Shown here: positions 10,718 through 18,681 of the stretch, piece by piece
Position numbering within the stretch: the first letter of the stretch is position 1
How the letters are laid out: each line of letters starts with the position of its first letter
Assembly: GCF_002607735.1 (NCBI RefSeq)
Contig: NZ_NBVR01000031.1
Span: 496,001-560,000 of the forward strand
DNA: 64,000 bases
DNA from: Proteus alimentorum
GTDB taxonomy: Bacteria; Pseudomonadota; Gammaproteobacteria; Enterobacterales; Enterobacteriaceae
Direction: 5' to 3'
Made by a program: the position numbers and the translations under genes
Notes under the pieces: model-generated
The model's input: the letters and a program-made list of their open reading frames with translations, nothing else
What the model was told of the DNA's origin: nothing
Database searches by the model: none

Positions 10718-11035
10718 TTAACCGGGAATACAAGCCCCTTCAATTAAAGCTTGTTCACTGCAACGCTTACCATTAGCAAATTGACACACAGGTGTCTGAC
10801 CGCCATGTAATTCATAGTTTAAAGAAGGCACGCCACCTGAAAAAATACAGGTGGCCTTGGCTGATCCTTCTAAGGGAATATCAAGATTCGTTGTCGGTAT
10901 TGTTCGACTTTTACTAACCATTTGTGTAGATGAATATTGTGTCTGCGCTGAATTACTGCATCCTGCAATAAAAGCAAAGCTAGTTAACATAAATAGATAA
11001 CAAGCTGTTTTAAATTTCTTTTGCATCAAAGACAC
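10718..11035 (-). CDS. DUF333-type lipoprotein
   Basis: A 105-residue precursor with a lipoprotein signal peptide. The lipobox is FIAGC, with C26 as the lipidated cysteine followed by SNS, which predicts outer-membrane sorting. The C-terminal half has the DUF333 pattern seen in E. coli YoaF: a CIFSGG block, then a GG, then C-F-NG-RC and a final GAC, i.e. four regularly spaced cysteines (ATCIF, PVCQF, KRCSE, GACIP) that could form two disulfides. The molecular function of the family is unknown; hemolysin-like names for it are not supported. It starts 24 nt after the emrE-like stop on the same strand and may be cotranscribed with it. Confidence 0.75.
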   Translation of the reverse strand: MSLMQKKFKTACYLFMLTSFAFIAGCSNSAQTQYSSTQMVSKSRTIPTTNLDIPLEGSAKATCIFSGGVPSLNYELHGGQTPVCQFANGKRCSEQALIEGACIPG

Positions 11036-11059
11036 CTTAATTTCTTCCAGTTATTCCTA

Positions 11060-11392
11060 TTAGTGTGAAGCGCTTTTTGAAAGTAGATTTATCACTAAAA
11101 CACCAGCAATAATTAAAGTCATACCAATAATGGCAGGTAAATCGAGTTTTTGTTGATAGAGAAACACAGCTGCAACAGAAACTAAAACTATCCCTAATCC
11201 ACTCCATATTGCGTAAGCAATACCTAATGGCATAACTCTTACCACTTGGGAAAGTGCCCAAAAAGAAAGACAGTAACCAATGACGACTACAATAGATGGA
11301 TATAATCGGCTAAAACCATCCGAAGCTTTCAGCATTGTTGTCGCAATCACTTCAGATATAATTGCCAACATTAGGTAAGTTAATCCATTCAT
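11060..11392 (-). CDS. emrE: SMR-family multidrug efflux pump, EmrE-like
   Basis: A 110-residue protein with four transmembrane helices, the same length as E. coli EmrE. The essential proton/substrate glutamate is E14 (LAIISEVIATT). The GIAYAIWSGLGIV loop with the conserved tryptophan and the C-terminal LDLPAIIGMTLIIAGVLVINL are nearly identical to EmrE. It works as an antiparallel dimer that exchanges protons for quaternary ammonium and other lipophilic cations. The start ATG at 11392 follows an AT-rich region that should hold the promoter. The small DUF333 lipoprotein gene follows closely. Confidence 0.93.
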   Translation of the reverse strand: MNGLTYLMLAIISEVIATTMLKASDGFSRLYPSIVVVIGYCLSFWALSQVVRVMPLGIAYAIWSGLGIVLVSVAAVFLYQQKLDLPAIIGMTLIIAGVLVINLLSKSASH

Positions 11393-11469
11393 TTTTTAGC
11401 CTTAATCCTATACAAAGTCAATTTTGTGAATTCTATCACAAGCGAGATTAAGGATATTCATCTACAACA

Positions 11470-11507
11470 AATAAAAAAGGCACTCTTCCTATTGAATAAG
11501 TGCCTTT
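11470..11507 (-). terminator. Rho-independent terminator of sotB
   Basis: A 9-bp stem (aaaggcact 11476-11484 with agtgccttt 11499-11507). On the minus strand it runs into T-rich sequence about 20 nt after the sotB stop. Confidence 0.85.
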
Positions 11508-11526
11508 ATATCGTGGAAATACTTAT

Positions 11527-12756
11527 TTAGTGTTGATGGAGCTGATTCTTTTGGCGGGGTTCTCCCCCCATAGCCACACGATAACGATTAAAGATAAAAC
11601 CACACCAAGCTGCTGCAATAATACTTAATATTGTTCCCGCATAGCCAAGATTTGTCATACCAGCATGTAAAATAACCTGATTACCAATCAATGCGCCAGC
11701 ACCAATACCGATATTAAAAATACCAGAATAAATAGACATCGCTATATCCGTTGCATCAGGGGCTAAATCAATCACTTTCACCTGCATTCCTAGCCCAATG
11801 CACATAAATCCAATACCCCAAAATATAATCAGCACAATAAATGCGGTTAGATTCTGGCTACTGATCATTAATAAGCTTAAACAAACAGTAAGCAATATTA
11901 AGGCTGAAAATAAGAATGATGTTGGCATTTTGGTGCTATAACGACTAAATAACACGCTACCAATGATACCGGCTCCACCAAAAATCAATAACACCAACGT
12001 AGCAAAATTCTGATCCAGATTTGCAATATCAACCACAAAAGGCTCGATATAGCTATATGCGGTAAAGTGAGCAGTAACGGCTATTACTGTTAGCAGAAAA
12101 ATCCCCATCAATGGGCCACGCTTTAATAACATAGGCACACTTTTTAGTGATCCTGAATGCTCACTCGGTAATAAAGGTAGATAGCGCATTAACGCAAACA
12201 TAGTAATTAAGGCTAATATTCCAATGCCCATAAATGTTGCACGCCATCCTAACCACTGTCCAACAACACGACCAATAGGTAAACCTAATACTGTTGCAAG
12301 TGCTGTTCCTGTTGCTAATAAACCTAATGCCTGAGCTCGTTTACCCGCAGGTGCCACTCTAATAGCTAGAGATGCGGTAATAGACCAAAATACGGCATGA
12401 GAAAACGCGACACCAATACGCCCTGCTATCAGTGACTTAAAATCCCATGCTACGCCAGATAAAATATGACTTAAAATAAAGAGTATAAATAAAATAATAA
12501 GTAACTTACGTCGCTCAACTTTACTTGTCATTATCATTAAAGGCAGAGACATTAAAGCAACAACCCAAGCATATATCGTGATCATTAAACCTGTTTGAGC
12601 AGGGATCATACCAAAGCTTTCAGAAATATCACTTAACAGTGCAACAGGAACAAATTCTGTTGTATTAAAAACGAAAGCTGCGAATGATAATATTATTACC
12701 CTGATCCACGCTGTTTGACGGCTAACTTCATTTACATTTGATGCTGCGATATTCAT
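11527..12756 (-). CDS. sotB: MFS sugar efflux transporter SotB
   Basis: A 409-residue 12-helix major facilitator. Long blocks are shared with E. coli SotB (YdeA): [15 protein letters not shown] near residue 30, [53 protein letters not shown] and [16 protein letters not shown]. coli SotB exports arabinose and isopropyl-thiogalactoside-type sugars and limits intracellular sugar accumulation. The natural substrate here is not known. The gene is monocistronic, between a terminator and a 460-nt AT-rich upstream gap. Confidence 0.93.
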   Translation of the reverse strand: MNIAASNVNEVSRQTAWIRVIILSFAAFVFNTTEFVPVALLSDISESFGMIPAQTGLMITIYAWVVALMSLPLMIMTSKVERRKLLIILFILFILSHILSGVAWDFKSLIAGRIGVAFSHAVFWSITASLAIRVAPAGKRAQALGLLATGTALATVLGLPIGRVVGQWLGWRATFMGIGILALITMFALMRYLPLLPSEHSGSLKSVPMLLKRGPLMGIFLLTVIAVTAHFTAYSYIEPFVVDIANLDQNFATLVLLIFGGAGIIGSVLFSRYSTKMPTSFLFSALILLTVCLSLLMISSQNLTAFIVLIIFWGIGFMCIGLGMQVKVIDLAPDATDIAMSIYSGIFNIGIGAGALIGNQVILHAGMTNLGYAGTILSIIAAAWCGFIFNRYRVAMGGEPRQKNQLHQH

Positions 12757-13216
12757 AATTAATCGATGTTTTCTTAAATTATATTGATATATATGCCATG
12801 CTTTTTTATAGAAGCTTTTGTCTGATTTACTTTTCTTACTTGAGCCAAAATGGATTTATTACATTGAAAATAAAAAATAGCATAAAGATGAAAATGCATT
12901 TTGTTAGAAACAAAAAATAAACCAAATTATCACTAGATTTCATTGCTAAAGCGAATCAGCTATCAATTTTAGCATATTCATATCGTAACTTTAAATCCCC
13001 TTGGCAACTTCTTTTTAACGTTAACATAATCTTTTAATTGTAAGATTGTAGATATAAATGGCCTATCTCTACTTTATGTTGAAGAATAAAAATAGACTCT
13101 TTTCAAGAAAAATATATCGCATATTCATTGAATTAAGTTAAGAAATATTAATTTAATCGCCGAAAATAATCTGACAGTTGGATAAAAGATAAATAAAAAT
13201 AGAAAGGATATTGAGA
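12757..13216. other. AT-rich intergenic region upstream of sotB, no gene seen
   Basis: 460 nt with no plausible open frame and no stem-loop stronger than a few bases. It must contain the sotB promoter on the minus strand and the end of the 13217-13636 transcript. No specific site can be named. Confidence 0.5.
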
Positions 13217-13636
13217 TTATTGACTCAAGTCATTAATAACTTGAAGTGCTTGCTCGCAAGCAATATTTCTCGAGGGGGATGTTGAACCATCAAAAGCATT
13301 TTTGATGGTCGATATTTGTTCTTTTGCTGGTCGTGGTAGCATTAACTTTCCATCAGAAAGCGCTTTTTCAACATCATTTAGCTTTTCAGCTAACTGCTGA
13401 CAACTTCCATTATTATCTTTAGATTGATAAATAGCCATAAGCGTATCGCGTTTTGATTCTATGGTAGAAAGGGTCTCACGTACTGTTGATGAGGAGTTTT
13501 CAATCACTTCGCGGCTTTCACTCCAAAACTCAGGTGTATTTTCTTTAATGACAGACACGATTAGAATAGCAGCAAGGATAGCCAGCATAATAGTTAGCGA
13601 TAATATCCCTCCTGCAATAATAAGTATCTGTTTCAT
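13217..13636 (-). CDS. Hypothetical protein with N-terminal membrane anchor
   Basis: A 139-residue protein of unknown function. Residues 5-30 form one hydrophobic helix (ILIIAGGILSLTIMLAILAAILIVSVI), suggesting a single-pass inner-membrane protein with the rest in the periplasm. The remaining 105 residues are polar and mostly helical, with two cysteines (NGSCQQL and IACEQAL) that could pair in the periplasm. The start at 13636 has GGAG 6-7 nt upstream; the upstream in-frame start at 13648 lacks this. It stands alone between two AT-rich gaps. I do not recognise the family. Confidence 0.7.
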   Translation of the reverse strand: MKQILIIAGGILSLTIMLAILAAILIVSVIKENTPEFWSESREVIENSSSTVRETLSTIESKRDTLMAIYQSKDNNGSCQQLAEKLNDVEKALSDGKLMLPRPAKEQISTIKNAFDGSTSPSRNIACEQALQVINDLSQ

Positions 13637-13863
13637 ATTAAACTCCACATATAAATCATATCTGCTTTAATATTTCTTTTTTAACGCTTATTTCTTAATA
13701 TATATAGTTAAAATAAATCAGGTTCAATCTGGATTACGATTCTTTTTGTTTTTTACATTTTATTACGGAGGTATACAGTTCTATTTATTCTTATTTATAG
13801 AAAAATAAGCACCTAGCTTTACTTAGATGCCATTAAATAATATATAAATTTTTCTTGATAAGA

Positions 13864-14649
13864 TCATTTTTTAGAGCAACACGCAATATAATTTAAAACA
13901 TGTCGATTTTCTCTAAAAAAACGAAACATTGATAAGAAATGTGGTCTATTTTGCTTATTTACCAACCCATTTTTAATTATCTTAGCAGCTCTAAATAAGC
14001 CTTCATCACGAATTAAACCGATAGGTGACATTAAACTCATATTGCCAGATTTTATTGTTACTTCTGAGAAACCAATATTAATAAATAAATCATGCCACTC
14101 TTGCTTAAACATTGGTGCTACATTTGATTTCACTACACCGATTAGTTTATCTCTATTAACATCATCCTTTTTCTTCATAATATCGTGAGTTAATAATAAA
14201 CCACCAGGTTTTAAAACACGGTAATATTCTTTTACTAGCTTTGCTTTGACTTTATCTGCATACATTGTCAACATTGCTTCATTTATAACAACATCAAACG
14301 TATTATCGGGAAAAGGCAAAGATAACGCATTGGCTTTTGTTAATTGGATCAAATGTGATAATTGTGCGTTATCAACATTATTTTTCGCATGAGCCAAAGC
14401 ATTATCATCCATGTCAACCGCAATAATATGGCAATCATATTTCTTAGCGATTTCAATTGATGTTGTCGCCATATTACAAGCAATCTCAAGTACATGGCTT
14501 GATGATGTAAAATGTGCATTATTAATTAGCCAATCAGATGCTTCTACACCACCTGGTCTTAAACGTGTTTTCCCCAAACTTGCTAAAAAGGTATGCCCTG
14601 CTTTTGCGTGTTCTTGAGATATAGACTGCATTGTAGTTTGATTATCCAT
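13864..14649 (-). CDS. Class I SAM-dependent methyltransferase
   Basis: A 261-residue protein with a Rossmann-type methyltransferase core. Motif I is VLEIACNMATTSIEIA near residue 53, where the usual glycine-rich G-G-G is replaced by ACNMA. Motif II acidic VDMDDNALAHA, motif III ANALSLPFPDNTFDVVINEA and motif IV-like VLKPGGLLLTHD follow. The order and spacing match UbiE/Methyltransf_11 type enzymes acting on small molecules. The substrate is unknown. The altered motif I is common in this subfamily, so it need not mean inactivity. The gene is monocistronic and divergent from the DUF305 gene, with 290 nt between. Confidence 0.82.
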   Translation of the reverse strand: MDNQTTMQSISQEHAKAGHTFLASLGKTRLRPGGVEASDWLINNAHFTSSSHVLEIACNMATTSIEIAKKYDCHIIAVDMDDNALAHAKNNVDNAQLSHLIQLTKANALSLPFPDNTFDVVINEAMLTMYADKVKAKLVKEYYRVLKPGGLLLTHDIMKKKDDVNRDKLIGVVKSNVAPMFKQEWHDLFINIGFSEVTIKSGNMSLMSPIGLIRDEGLFRAAKIIKNGLVNKQNRPHFLSMFRFFRENRHVLNYIACCSKK

Positions 14650-14873
14650 ATTGCCCGCCCTTAAAGTTGCATTAATAATACAGCTTTATAGCAAAACGTA
14701 TTAAATGGGAATAGTTATCATTAATTTTCTGTTTTATATAAAGAAATTCCGAATATATAAAGAGATATAAAATTGAATGTTGATATATAACCAATTGAAA
14801 TAAAATAGGTTAAAAAGGCTATTTTGTAATTACGTCATTAAAGGTAAAGAACATTAAACTTTGAATAACAACA

Positions 14874-14904
14874 TTGACCTTCCCCTAAGGGGAATCTTTA
14901 GAGT
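14874..14904 (+). promoter_or_regulatory. CueR/MerR-type metal-responsive promoter
   Basis: A -35 TTGACC at 14874-14879 and -10 TAGAGT at 14899-14904 are separated by 19 bp, the over-long spacer typical of MerR-family targets. The spacer holds the dyad ACCTTCCCC-TAA-GGGGAATCT, very close to the CueR operators of E. coli copA and cueO (TTGACCTTCCC...). This predicts Cu(I)- or Ag(I)-dependent activation of the DUF305 gene that starts 36 nt downstream. Confidence 0.8.
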
Positions 14905-14939
14905 GATAACAATTTCACGATAAATCAAAGGAAACTGTT

Positions 14940-15311
14940 ATGAAAAAAATTTTACCTACTGCTGTTATTTTAATGAGTGCTCTCTCTTTTGGTGCAATGG
15001 CAAACAATGCTCATATGAACATGAAGACGGATACACCTCATAACAGTTCGCCAATGCAAAAGGAACTCAATGATTCCATGAATAAAATGCATGCCGATAT
15101 GGCAAGAGGAATGAACACTGATAATGCGGATGTCGCTTTTGCTGATGGTATGATCGCCCACCATTTAGGTGCAATTGACATGGCTAAAATTGAGTTAAAA
15201 TACGGTACTGATCCTGAAATGCGTAAACTCGCCCAGGCTATTATTGATGCACAAGGCCCTGAAATAGAGCAAATGCAAAAATGGTTAGAAAAAAACAGAA
15301 ATAACAAATAA
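14940..15311 (+). CDS. Periplasmic DUF305 family protein, probably copper-responsive
   Basis: A 123-residue precursor with a standard signal peptide (MKKILPTAVILMSALSFGAMA, cleavage before NNAH). The mature part begins with a Met/His-rich stretch (NNAHMNMKTDTPHNSS) and contains the DUF305 signature FADGMIAHHLGAIDMAKIEL, whose HH and surrounding methionines are good soft-metal ligands. Related proteins include cyanobacterial CopM and plasmid copper/silver-resistance proteins. The CueR-type promoter directly upstream supports a role in periplasmic copper or silver binding; that role is inference. RBS AAAGGAAA lies 5-10 nt before ATG 14940. A bidirectional terminator follows. Confidence 0.88.
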   Translation: MKKILPTAVILMSALSFGAMANNAHMNMKTDTPHNSSPMQKELNDSMNKMHADMARGMNTDNADVAFADGMIAHHLGAIDMAKIELKYGTDPEMRKLAQAIIDAQGPEIEQMQKWLEKNRNNK

Positions 15312-15367
15312 TCTATTTTTCACTAATCAAGGTTATTGATAAGTATTACTAAGTTATATAAATAAGG

Positions 15368-15406
15368 TCAAAAGAGCCTATATTATTAATATTCAGGCTC
15401 TTTTAT
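15368..15406. terminator. Bidirectional terminator between DUF305 gene and zevB-like gene
   Basis: A 10-bp perfect stem (aaaagagcct 15370-15379 with aggctctttt 15395-15404) with a 15-nt AT loop, between convergent genes. Confidence 0.82.
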
Positions 15407-15422
15407 AAATTTATTCTAATTA

Positions 15423-16418
15423 TTAACGAAATAGAGGCATAACATCATGTGCCTTTAATATCACAGAGCTATTAAACATCAGTATACCTAAAAAAATAAA
15501 AAACAGTCCTACCAACACTCTTCCTCCTACACCAATATATTGAAGTGCGGTGTTAGATTTCTTAGTCAACAACTGGTATGCATAATTACGCATATAACAG
15601 ACAACGAGTGCAATGAGGCTGATCGTTGTTGCAGTTCCTATTGCCATTGCGATGGTGGCGACAACACCCCAATAATAAATATTTAATGCATAAGAAAATA
15701 ACAAAACTAATAAAGCCCCAGAACAAGGGCGACAACCAATAGCCAAAAGTACCGCCAATTGAGAACGCCATTGAGAAGGTAAGTCTTCTGATGTCATAAC
15801 ATGTTTATGACCACAACATTGATGTTCTGCCATTATAATAGGCTGTTTGTATGGGCATTTAGGCACGGTCATTATACGAGTGGCTTTTTCGAATTTTAAA
15901 TTTCGTTTTTTTCTATGTTGTAAAAGATGACGAAGGGTTTGCACACAAATAATAAATCCAGATAATGAAATTAAAAGATAACTAGCATTTTCTAGATAAC
16001 GACTCACTGCTCTTAAATACACACTTGATAAATCAAATAAAAATAAAATAATGGTCACGATAAAAATAGCAACCATACCTTGAAGCAACGATGCGAATAC
16101 ACTTAACCACACACTTTTCTTTAATTTTGTTGGATGTGTTGAAATATAGGCAGTAATAATCACTTTTCCATGCCCAGGGCCAATAGCATGAAGCAATCCA
16201 TAAAGAAAACTTACACCGATTAAAATAAAACCGACTTTCCAGTCATTCTCGCTAATATCTTGCATTAAAGTAGCAAGCTCACTATTCATCTTTTTCTGCC
16301 AATGAATATTGTAATACGTTAATTCAGACCAAAAATACGCCAGTAATAAAAGACTCCCCACGATTAATAATATAAAAATCATTGATAATAAAAATGAATT
16401 CTTTCTTGTTACGCTCAT
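15423..16418 (-). CDS. NicO/ZevB-type metal transporter membrane protein
   Basis: A 331-residue protein with about six or seven transmembrane segments. It has the NicO-family motif HAIGPGHGKVI near residue 77 and a second family block AIGCRPCSGALLVLL near residue 228. A cytoplasmic-side or periplasmic loop (residues 190-205) is rich in Cys and His (CPYKQP, AEHQCCGHKH) and could bind metal. Family members transport Ni2+/Co2+ (RcnA, NicO) or, when paired with a DUF1007 protein as here, Zn2+ (ZevB of Haemophilus influenzae). Its ATG overlaps the stop of the DUF1007 gene by 4 nt (ATGA), so the two are translationally coupled. Zinc is favoured over nickel because of the pairing and the Zur-like half-site upstream, but this is not proven. 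Confidence 0.82.
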   Translation of the reverse strand: MSVTRKNSFLLSMIFILLIVGSLLLLAYFWSELTYYNIHWQKKMNSELATLMQDISENDWKVGFILIGVSFLYGLLHAIGPGHGKVIITAYISTHPTKLKKSVWLSVFASLLQGMVAIFIVTIILFLFDLSSVYLRAVSRYLENASYLLISLSGFIICVQTLRHLLQHRKKRNLKFEKATRIMTVPKCPYKQPIIMAEHQCCGHKHVMTSEDLPSQWRSQLAVLLAIGCRPCSGALLVLLFSYALNIYYWGVVATIAMAIGTATTISLIALVVCYMRNYAYQLLTKKSNTALQYIGVGGRVLVGLFFIFLGILMFNSSVILKAHDVMPLFR

Positions 16419-17080
16419 TTACATATAACCTGTACTCGTTGAGTAAAAGACAACCCTAGATTTAAATCCATATCAGGCATTTCATTGGTATCAAGTGTTT
16501 GGGCGTAATTCTTTAGCTTTTCATCAGCAAAAGGCTCTATCAATTTATGCTCACATTCAGCAGCCATTTCTATAGGAAGCGTAATTTTTGAATCATTGGA
16601 ATAAGCCATGCTGACATAGAAAGTGGGATCATAAGTCAACAGTTCAAATTTATGCTCAGAAAATGGAATAGGCGTAATTAAGAGGATATCGAAACTAAAA
16701 ACGACTTGTAGCTTATTTCTCTCAAGAACATAGTTTTGAGGTATACGCTTAAAACTCTGCTTTTTTCCATCAATGTATAATTCTGAGAAATAATTCTGAG
16801 CCAATATATTTGTCATTAATACTGCTGCTTGTTTTTTCCAACGTTCACTTTCTGGTTTCACATTTTGTAAGTCATAAAGAATATCCATTGACGTCATGGG
16901 ATCCATTACCCAAGAAAAACTCAATCCAATTAATTTTTCATTGTGTGTATTAAACGTGGTTTGCATCTCAATAAAACTATGTGGATGCGCTAAAGCGACG
17001 GGAGATAAGAGCAGAGTAAAAAGTGCCATCAATACCGAGAACATTCGATAGAGATAATGTTTAAATTTCAATATCAGCAT
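16415..17080 (-). CDS. DUF1007 periplasmic protein, ZevA-like
   Basis: About 221 residues from ATG 17080, with a signal peptide ending SPVALA before HPHSFIEMQTTF. The HPHSFI start and the SFSWVMDP block are the DUF1007 signature. The H-x-H at the new N-terminus is a likely metal ligand. In H. influenzae the DUF1007 protein ZevA works with the NicO-type ZevB in zinc acquisition. ATG 17080 is chosen because it gives a normal signal peptide; ATG 17044 is an alternative, and the TTG at 17116 would run through the operator-like sequence. None has a strong RBS. It is the first gene of a two-gene operon with the overlapping transporter. Confidence 0.75.
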   Translation of the reverse strand: MLILKFKHYLYRMFSVLMALFTLLLSPVALAHPHSFIEMQTTFNTHNEKLIGLSFSWVMDPMTSMDILYDLQNVKPESERWKKQAAVLMTNILAQNYFSELYIDGKKQSFKRIPQNYVLERNKLQVVFSFDILLITPIPFSEHKFELLTYDPTFYVSMAYSNDSKITLPIEMAAECEHKLIEPFADEKLKNYAQTLDTNEMPDMDLNLGLSFTQRVQVICK

Positions 17081-17104
17081 AGATAAAAACCAAAAAAAAT
17101 ATTT

Positions 17105-17153
17105 ATTTTGGTACAATATAACATTTCATTTTATATAAATGATAGTCATTTCT
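17105..17153 (-). promoter_or_regulatory. Zur-like half-site and Fur-like palindrome upstream of zevA-like gene
   Basis: TATAACATTTC at 17117-17127 is an exact match to one arm of the E. coli Zur box; the other arm (17105-17115) matches only about 5 of 11. Next to it, 17135-17153 (core AATGATAGTCATT) matches about 12 of 19 positions of the Fur consensus. The sites lie 25-75 nt upstream of the chosen start, where the promoter should be. Real operator status is not certain. Confidence 0.45.
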
Positions 17154-17219
17154 ATCTACCGACTGATAGAATTGCCGTTACGTTTAAGAATATTTTAATA
17201 AATGAAATTTAAAAACAAA

Positions 17220-17245
17220 AAAACCACCCGTTGTAGGTGGTTTCT
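17220..17245 (-). terminator. Terminator after the last leuZ copy
   Basis: An inverted repeat (aaaccaccc with taggtggttt, mismatched at the loop side) around 17221-17243, followed on the minus strand by a T-rich run. It lies about 40 nt beyond the 3' end of the tRNA at 17283. Confidence 0.8.
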
Positions 17246-17282
17246 TTTTTCGAACTTGCTAAGAGATCAGCTAAGCTTTATA

Positions 17283-17369
17283 TGGTGCCCAGGGCGGGAC
17301 TTGAACCCGCACAGCCTTACAGCCGAGGGATTTTAAATCCCTTGTGTCTACCGATTTCACCACCTGGGC
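17283..17369 (-). tRNA. leuZ: tRNA-Leu (UAA), copy 1 by coordinate
   Basis: An 87-nt gene with encoded CCA. It folds with a 7-bp acceptor GCCCAGG/CCTGGGC, anticodon loop TTTAAAA (anticodon TAA), a long class II variable arm (CGGCTGTAAGGCTG) and a T-arm with GTTCAAGTC. Near identical to E. coli leuZ and in the same glyW-cysT-leuZ context. The last copy transcribed in the array. Confidence 0.97.
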
Positions 17370-17503
17370 TAAATTGTATTTATTTGTTACGCTTAATACT
17401 TGCTTATTAAACAAGTTAGATAACAAATAAATTTAAAACATTTACTTCTAAAATTGCCAACTTCAGCTTTTTACTTTTCTTTCACTAACTTATGCTAGAG
17501 GAA

Positions 17504-17530
17504 GAAAAAACGGACCCAAGTTGAGGTCCG
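17504..17530 (-). terminator. Intrinsic terminator inside tandem unit 2
   Basis: A stem cggacc/ggtccg (17511-17516 with 17525-17530) followed on the minus strand by TTTTTTCTTC. It begins 9 nt beyond the 3' end of the tRNA at 17540. Repeated exactly in the other units. Confidence 0.85.
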
Positions 17531-17539
17531 CTATTTATA

Positions 17540-17626
17540 TGGTGCCCAGGGCGGGACTTGAACCCGCACAGCCTTACAGCCGAGGGATTTTAAATCCCTT
17601 GTGTCTACCGATTTCACCACCTGGGC
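17540..17626 (-). tRNA. leuZ: tRNA-Leu (UAA), copy 2 by coordinate
   Basis: Reads identically to the copy at 17283-17369, 257 bp away, with encoded CCA and anticodon TAA. It is followed within 10 nt by its own terminator. Confidence 0.97.
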
Positions 17627-17760
17627 TAAATTGTATTTATTTGTTACGCTTAATACTTGCTTATTAAACAAGTTAGATAACAAATAAATTTAAAACATTT
17701 ACTTCTAAAATTGCCAACTTCAGCTTTTTACTTTTCTTTCACTAACTTATGCTAGAGGAA

Positions 17761-17787
17761 GAAAAAACGGACCCAAGTTGAGGTCCG
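17761..17787 (-). terminator. Intrinsic terminator inside tandem unit 3
   Basis: The same cggacc/ggtccg stem and T run as at 17504-17530, 257 bp further on, just beyond the 3' end of the tRNA at 17797. Confidence 0.85.
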
Positions 17788-17796
17788 CTATTTATA

Positions 17797-17883
17797 TGGT
17801 GCCCAGGGCGGGACTTGAACCCGCACAGCCTTACAGCCGAGGGATTTTAAATCCCTTGTGTCTACCGATTTCACCACCTGGGC
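17797..17883 (-). tRNA. leuZ: tRNA-Leu (UAA), copy 3 by coordinate
   Basis: Identical by eye to copies 1 and 2, in the third 257-bp unit; encoded CCA, anticodon TAA. Confidence 0.97.
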
Positions 17884-18017
17884 TAAATTGTATTTATTTG
17901 TTACGCTTAATACTTGCTTATTAAACAAGTTAGATAACAAATAAATTTAAAACATTTACTTCTAAAATTGCCAACTTCAGCTTTTTACTTTTCTTTCACT
18001 AACTTATGCTAGAGGAA

Positions 18018-18044
18018 GAAAAAACGGACCCAAGTTGAGGTCCG
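18018..18044 (-). terminator. Intrinsic terminator inside tandem unit 4
   Basis: A stem cggacc 18025-18030 with ggtccg 18039-18044 and T run on the minus strand; the third exact copy of the terminator. Confidence 0.85.
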
Positions 18045-18053
18045 CTATTTATA

Positions 18054-18140
18054 TGGTGCCCAGGGCGGGACTTGAACCCGCACAGCCTTACAGCCGAGGG
18101 ATTTTAAATCCCTTGTGTCTACCGATTTCACCACCTGGGC
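18054..18140 (-). tRNA. leuZ: tRNA-Leu (UAA), copy 4 by coordinate
   Basis: Same sequence as the other copies. The tandem repeat identity stops about 10 nt upstream of this gene (near 18150), where the spacer changes to a different sequence. Confidence 0.97.
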
Positions 18141-18272
18141 TAAATTGTATGGTGCGCCCGTAAATTCTTATTACTAAGAGATATACTGGTATGGACGACT
18201 TATTACTTATTGACTTCTCAATGCCATTCACAATGGACTTTCTTTTGCACCAAACTCTTTATCTAAAAGAGA

Positions 18273-18359
18273 TGGTGCCCAGGGCGGGACTTGAACCCGC
18301 ACAGCCTTACAGCCGAGGGATTTTAAATCCCTTGTGTCTACCGATTTCACCACCTGGGC
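18273..18359 (-). tRNA. leuZ: tRNA-Leu (UAA), copy 5, next to cysT
   Basis: Same 87-nt gene with encoded CCA. It lies 5 nt from cysT, the arrangement found in E. coli, and is probably the parental copy transcribed from the glyW promoter. The 132-nt stretch downstream (18141-18272) differs from the tandem spacers and shows no obvious terminator. Confidence 0.97.
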
Positions 18360-18364
18360 ATTAA

Positions 18365-18438
18365 TGGAGGCGCGTCCCGGAATCGAACCGAGGTACACGG
18401 ATTTGCAATCCGCTGCATGACCACTCTGCCAACGCGCC
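18365..18438 (-). tRNA. cysT: tRNA-Cys (GCA)
   Basis: A 74-nt gene with encoded CCA: acceptor GGCGCG, anticodon loop TTGCAAA (anticodon GCA), T-arm GGTTCGATTCC. In the conserved glyW-cysT-leuZ transcript. Confidence 0.97.
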
Positions 18439-18463
18439 TCAACTGCTCAATCTCATAAGAGAT

Positions 18464-18539
<76 letters not shown>

Positions 18540-18603
18540 TTTACCGAACTTGCTGATTTACTTATTTTATTTCCGTAAACCGTTGTGCCTTTCGATGCGT
18601 TGC

Positions 18604-18631
18604 ATTCTACTGATTTCCTGAATCTAGTCAA
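18604..18631 (-). promoter_or_regulatory. Promoter of the glyW-cysT-leuZ tRNA operon
   Basis: On the minus strand: -35 TTGACT (18626-18631), 16-bp spacer, -10 TAGAAT (18604-18609), then a GC-containing discriminator (gcaacgc), the type seen at stringently controlled stable RNA promoters. It lies between pgsA and glyW. Confidence 0.75.
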
Positions 18632-18681
18632 CACTATATTTGCATCTTTTTGACCGTTCGGTGAATTTTCAGTCATTTCGA

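Larger units (their letters stand above)
17283..18150. repeat. leuZ: Tandem 257-bp repeat carrying tRNA-Leu plus terminator (three full units and a partial fourth)
   Basis: Units 17283-17539, 17540-17796 and 17797-18053, plus a partial unit 18054-18150, appear identical over the tRNA and its 170-bp spacer. Each spacer holds an intrinsic terminator next to the preceding tRNA 3' end and about 130 bp of AT-rich sequence. The fifth leuZ (18273-18359) is outside the repeat and has a different flank, so it is probably the ancestral copy joined to cysT and glyW. Confidence 0.95.

Noticed and set aside
17283..18150. CRISPR array
   Set aside because: The periodic repeats are 257 bp long, contain complete tRNA genes and have no variable spacers.
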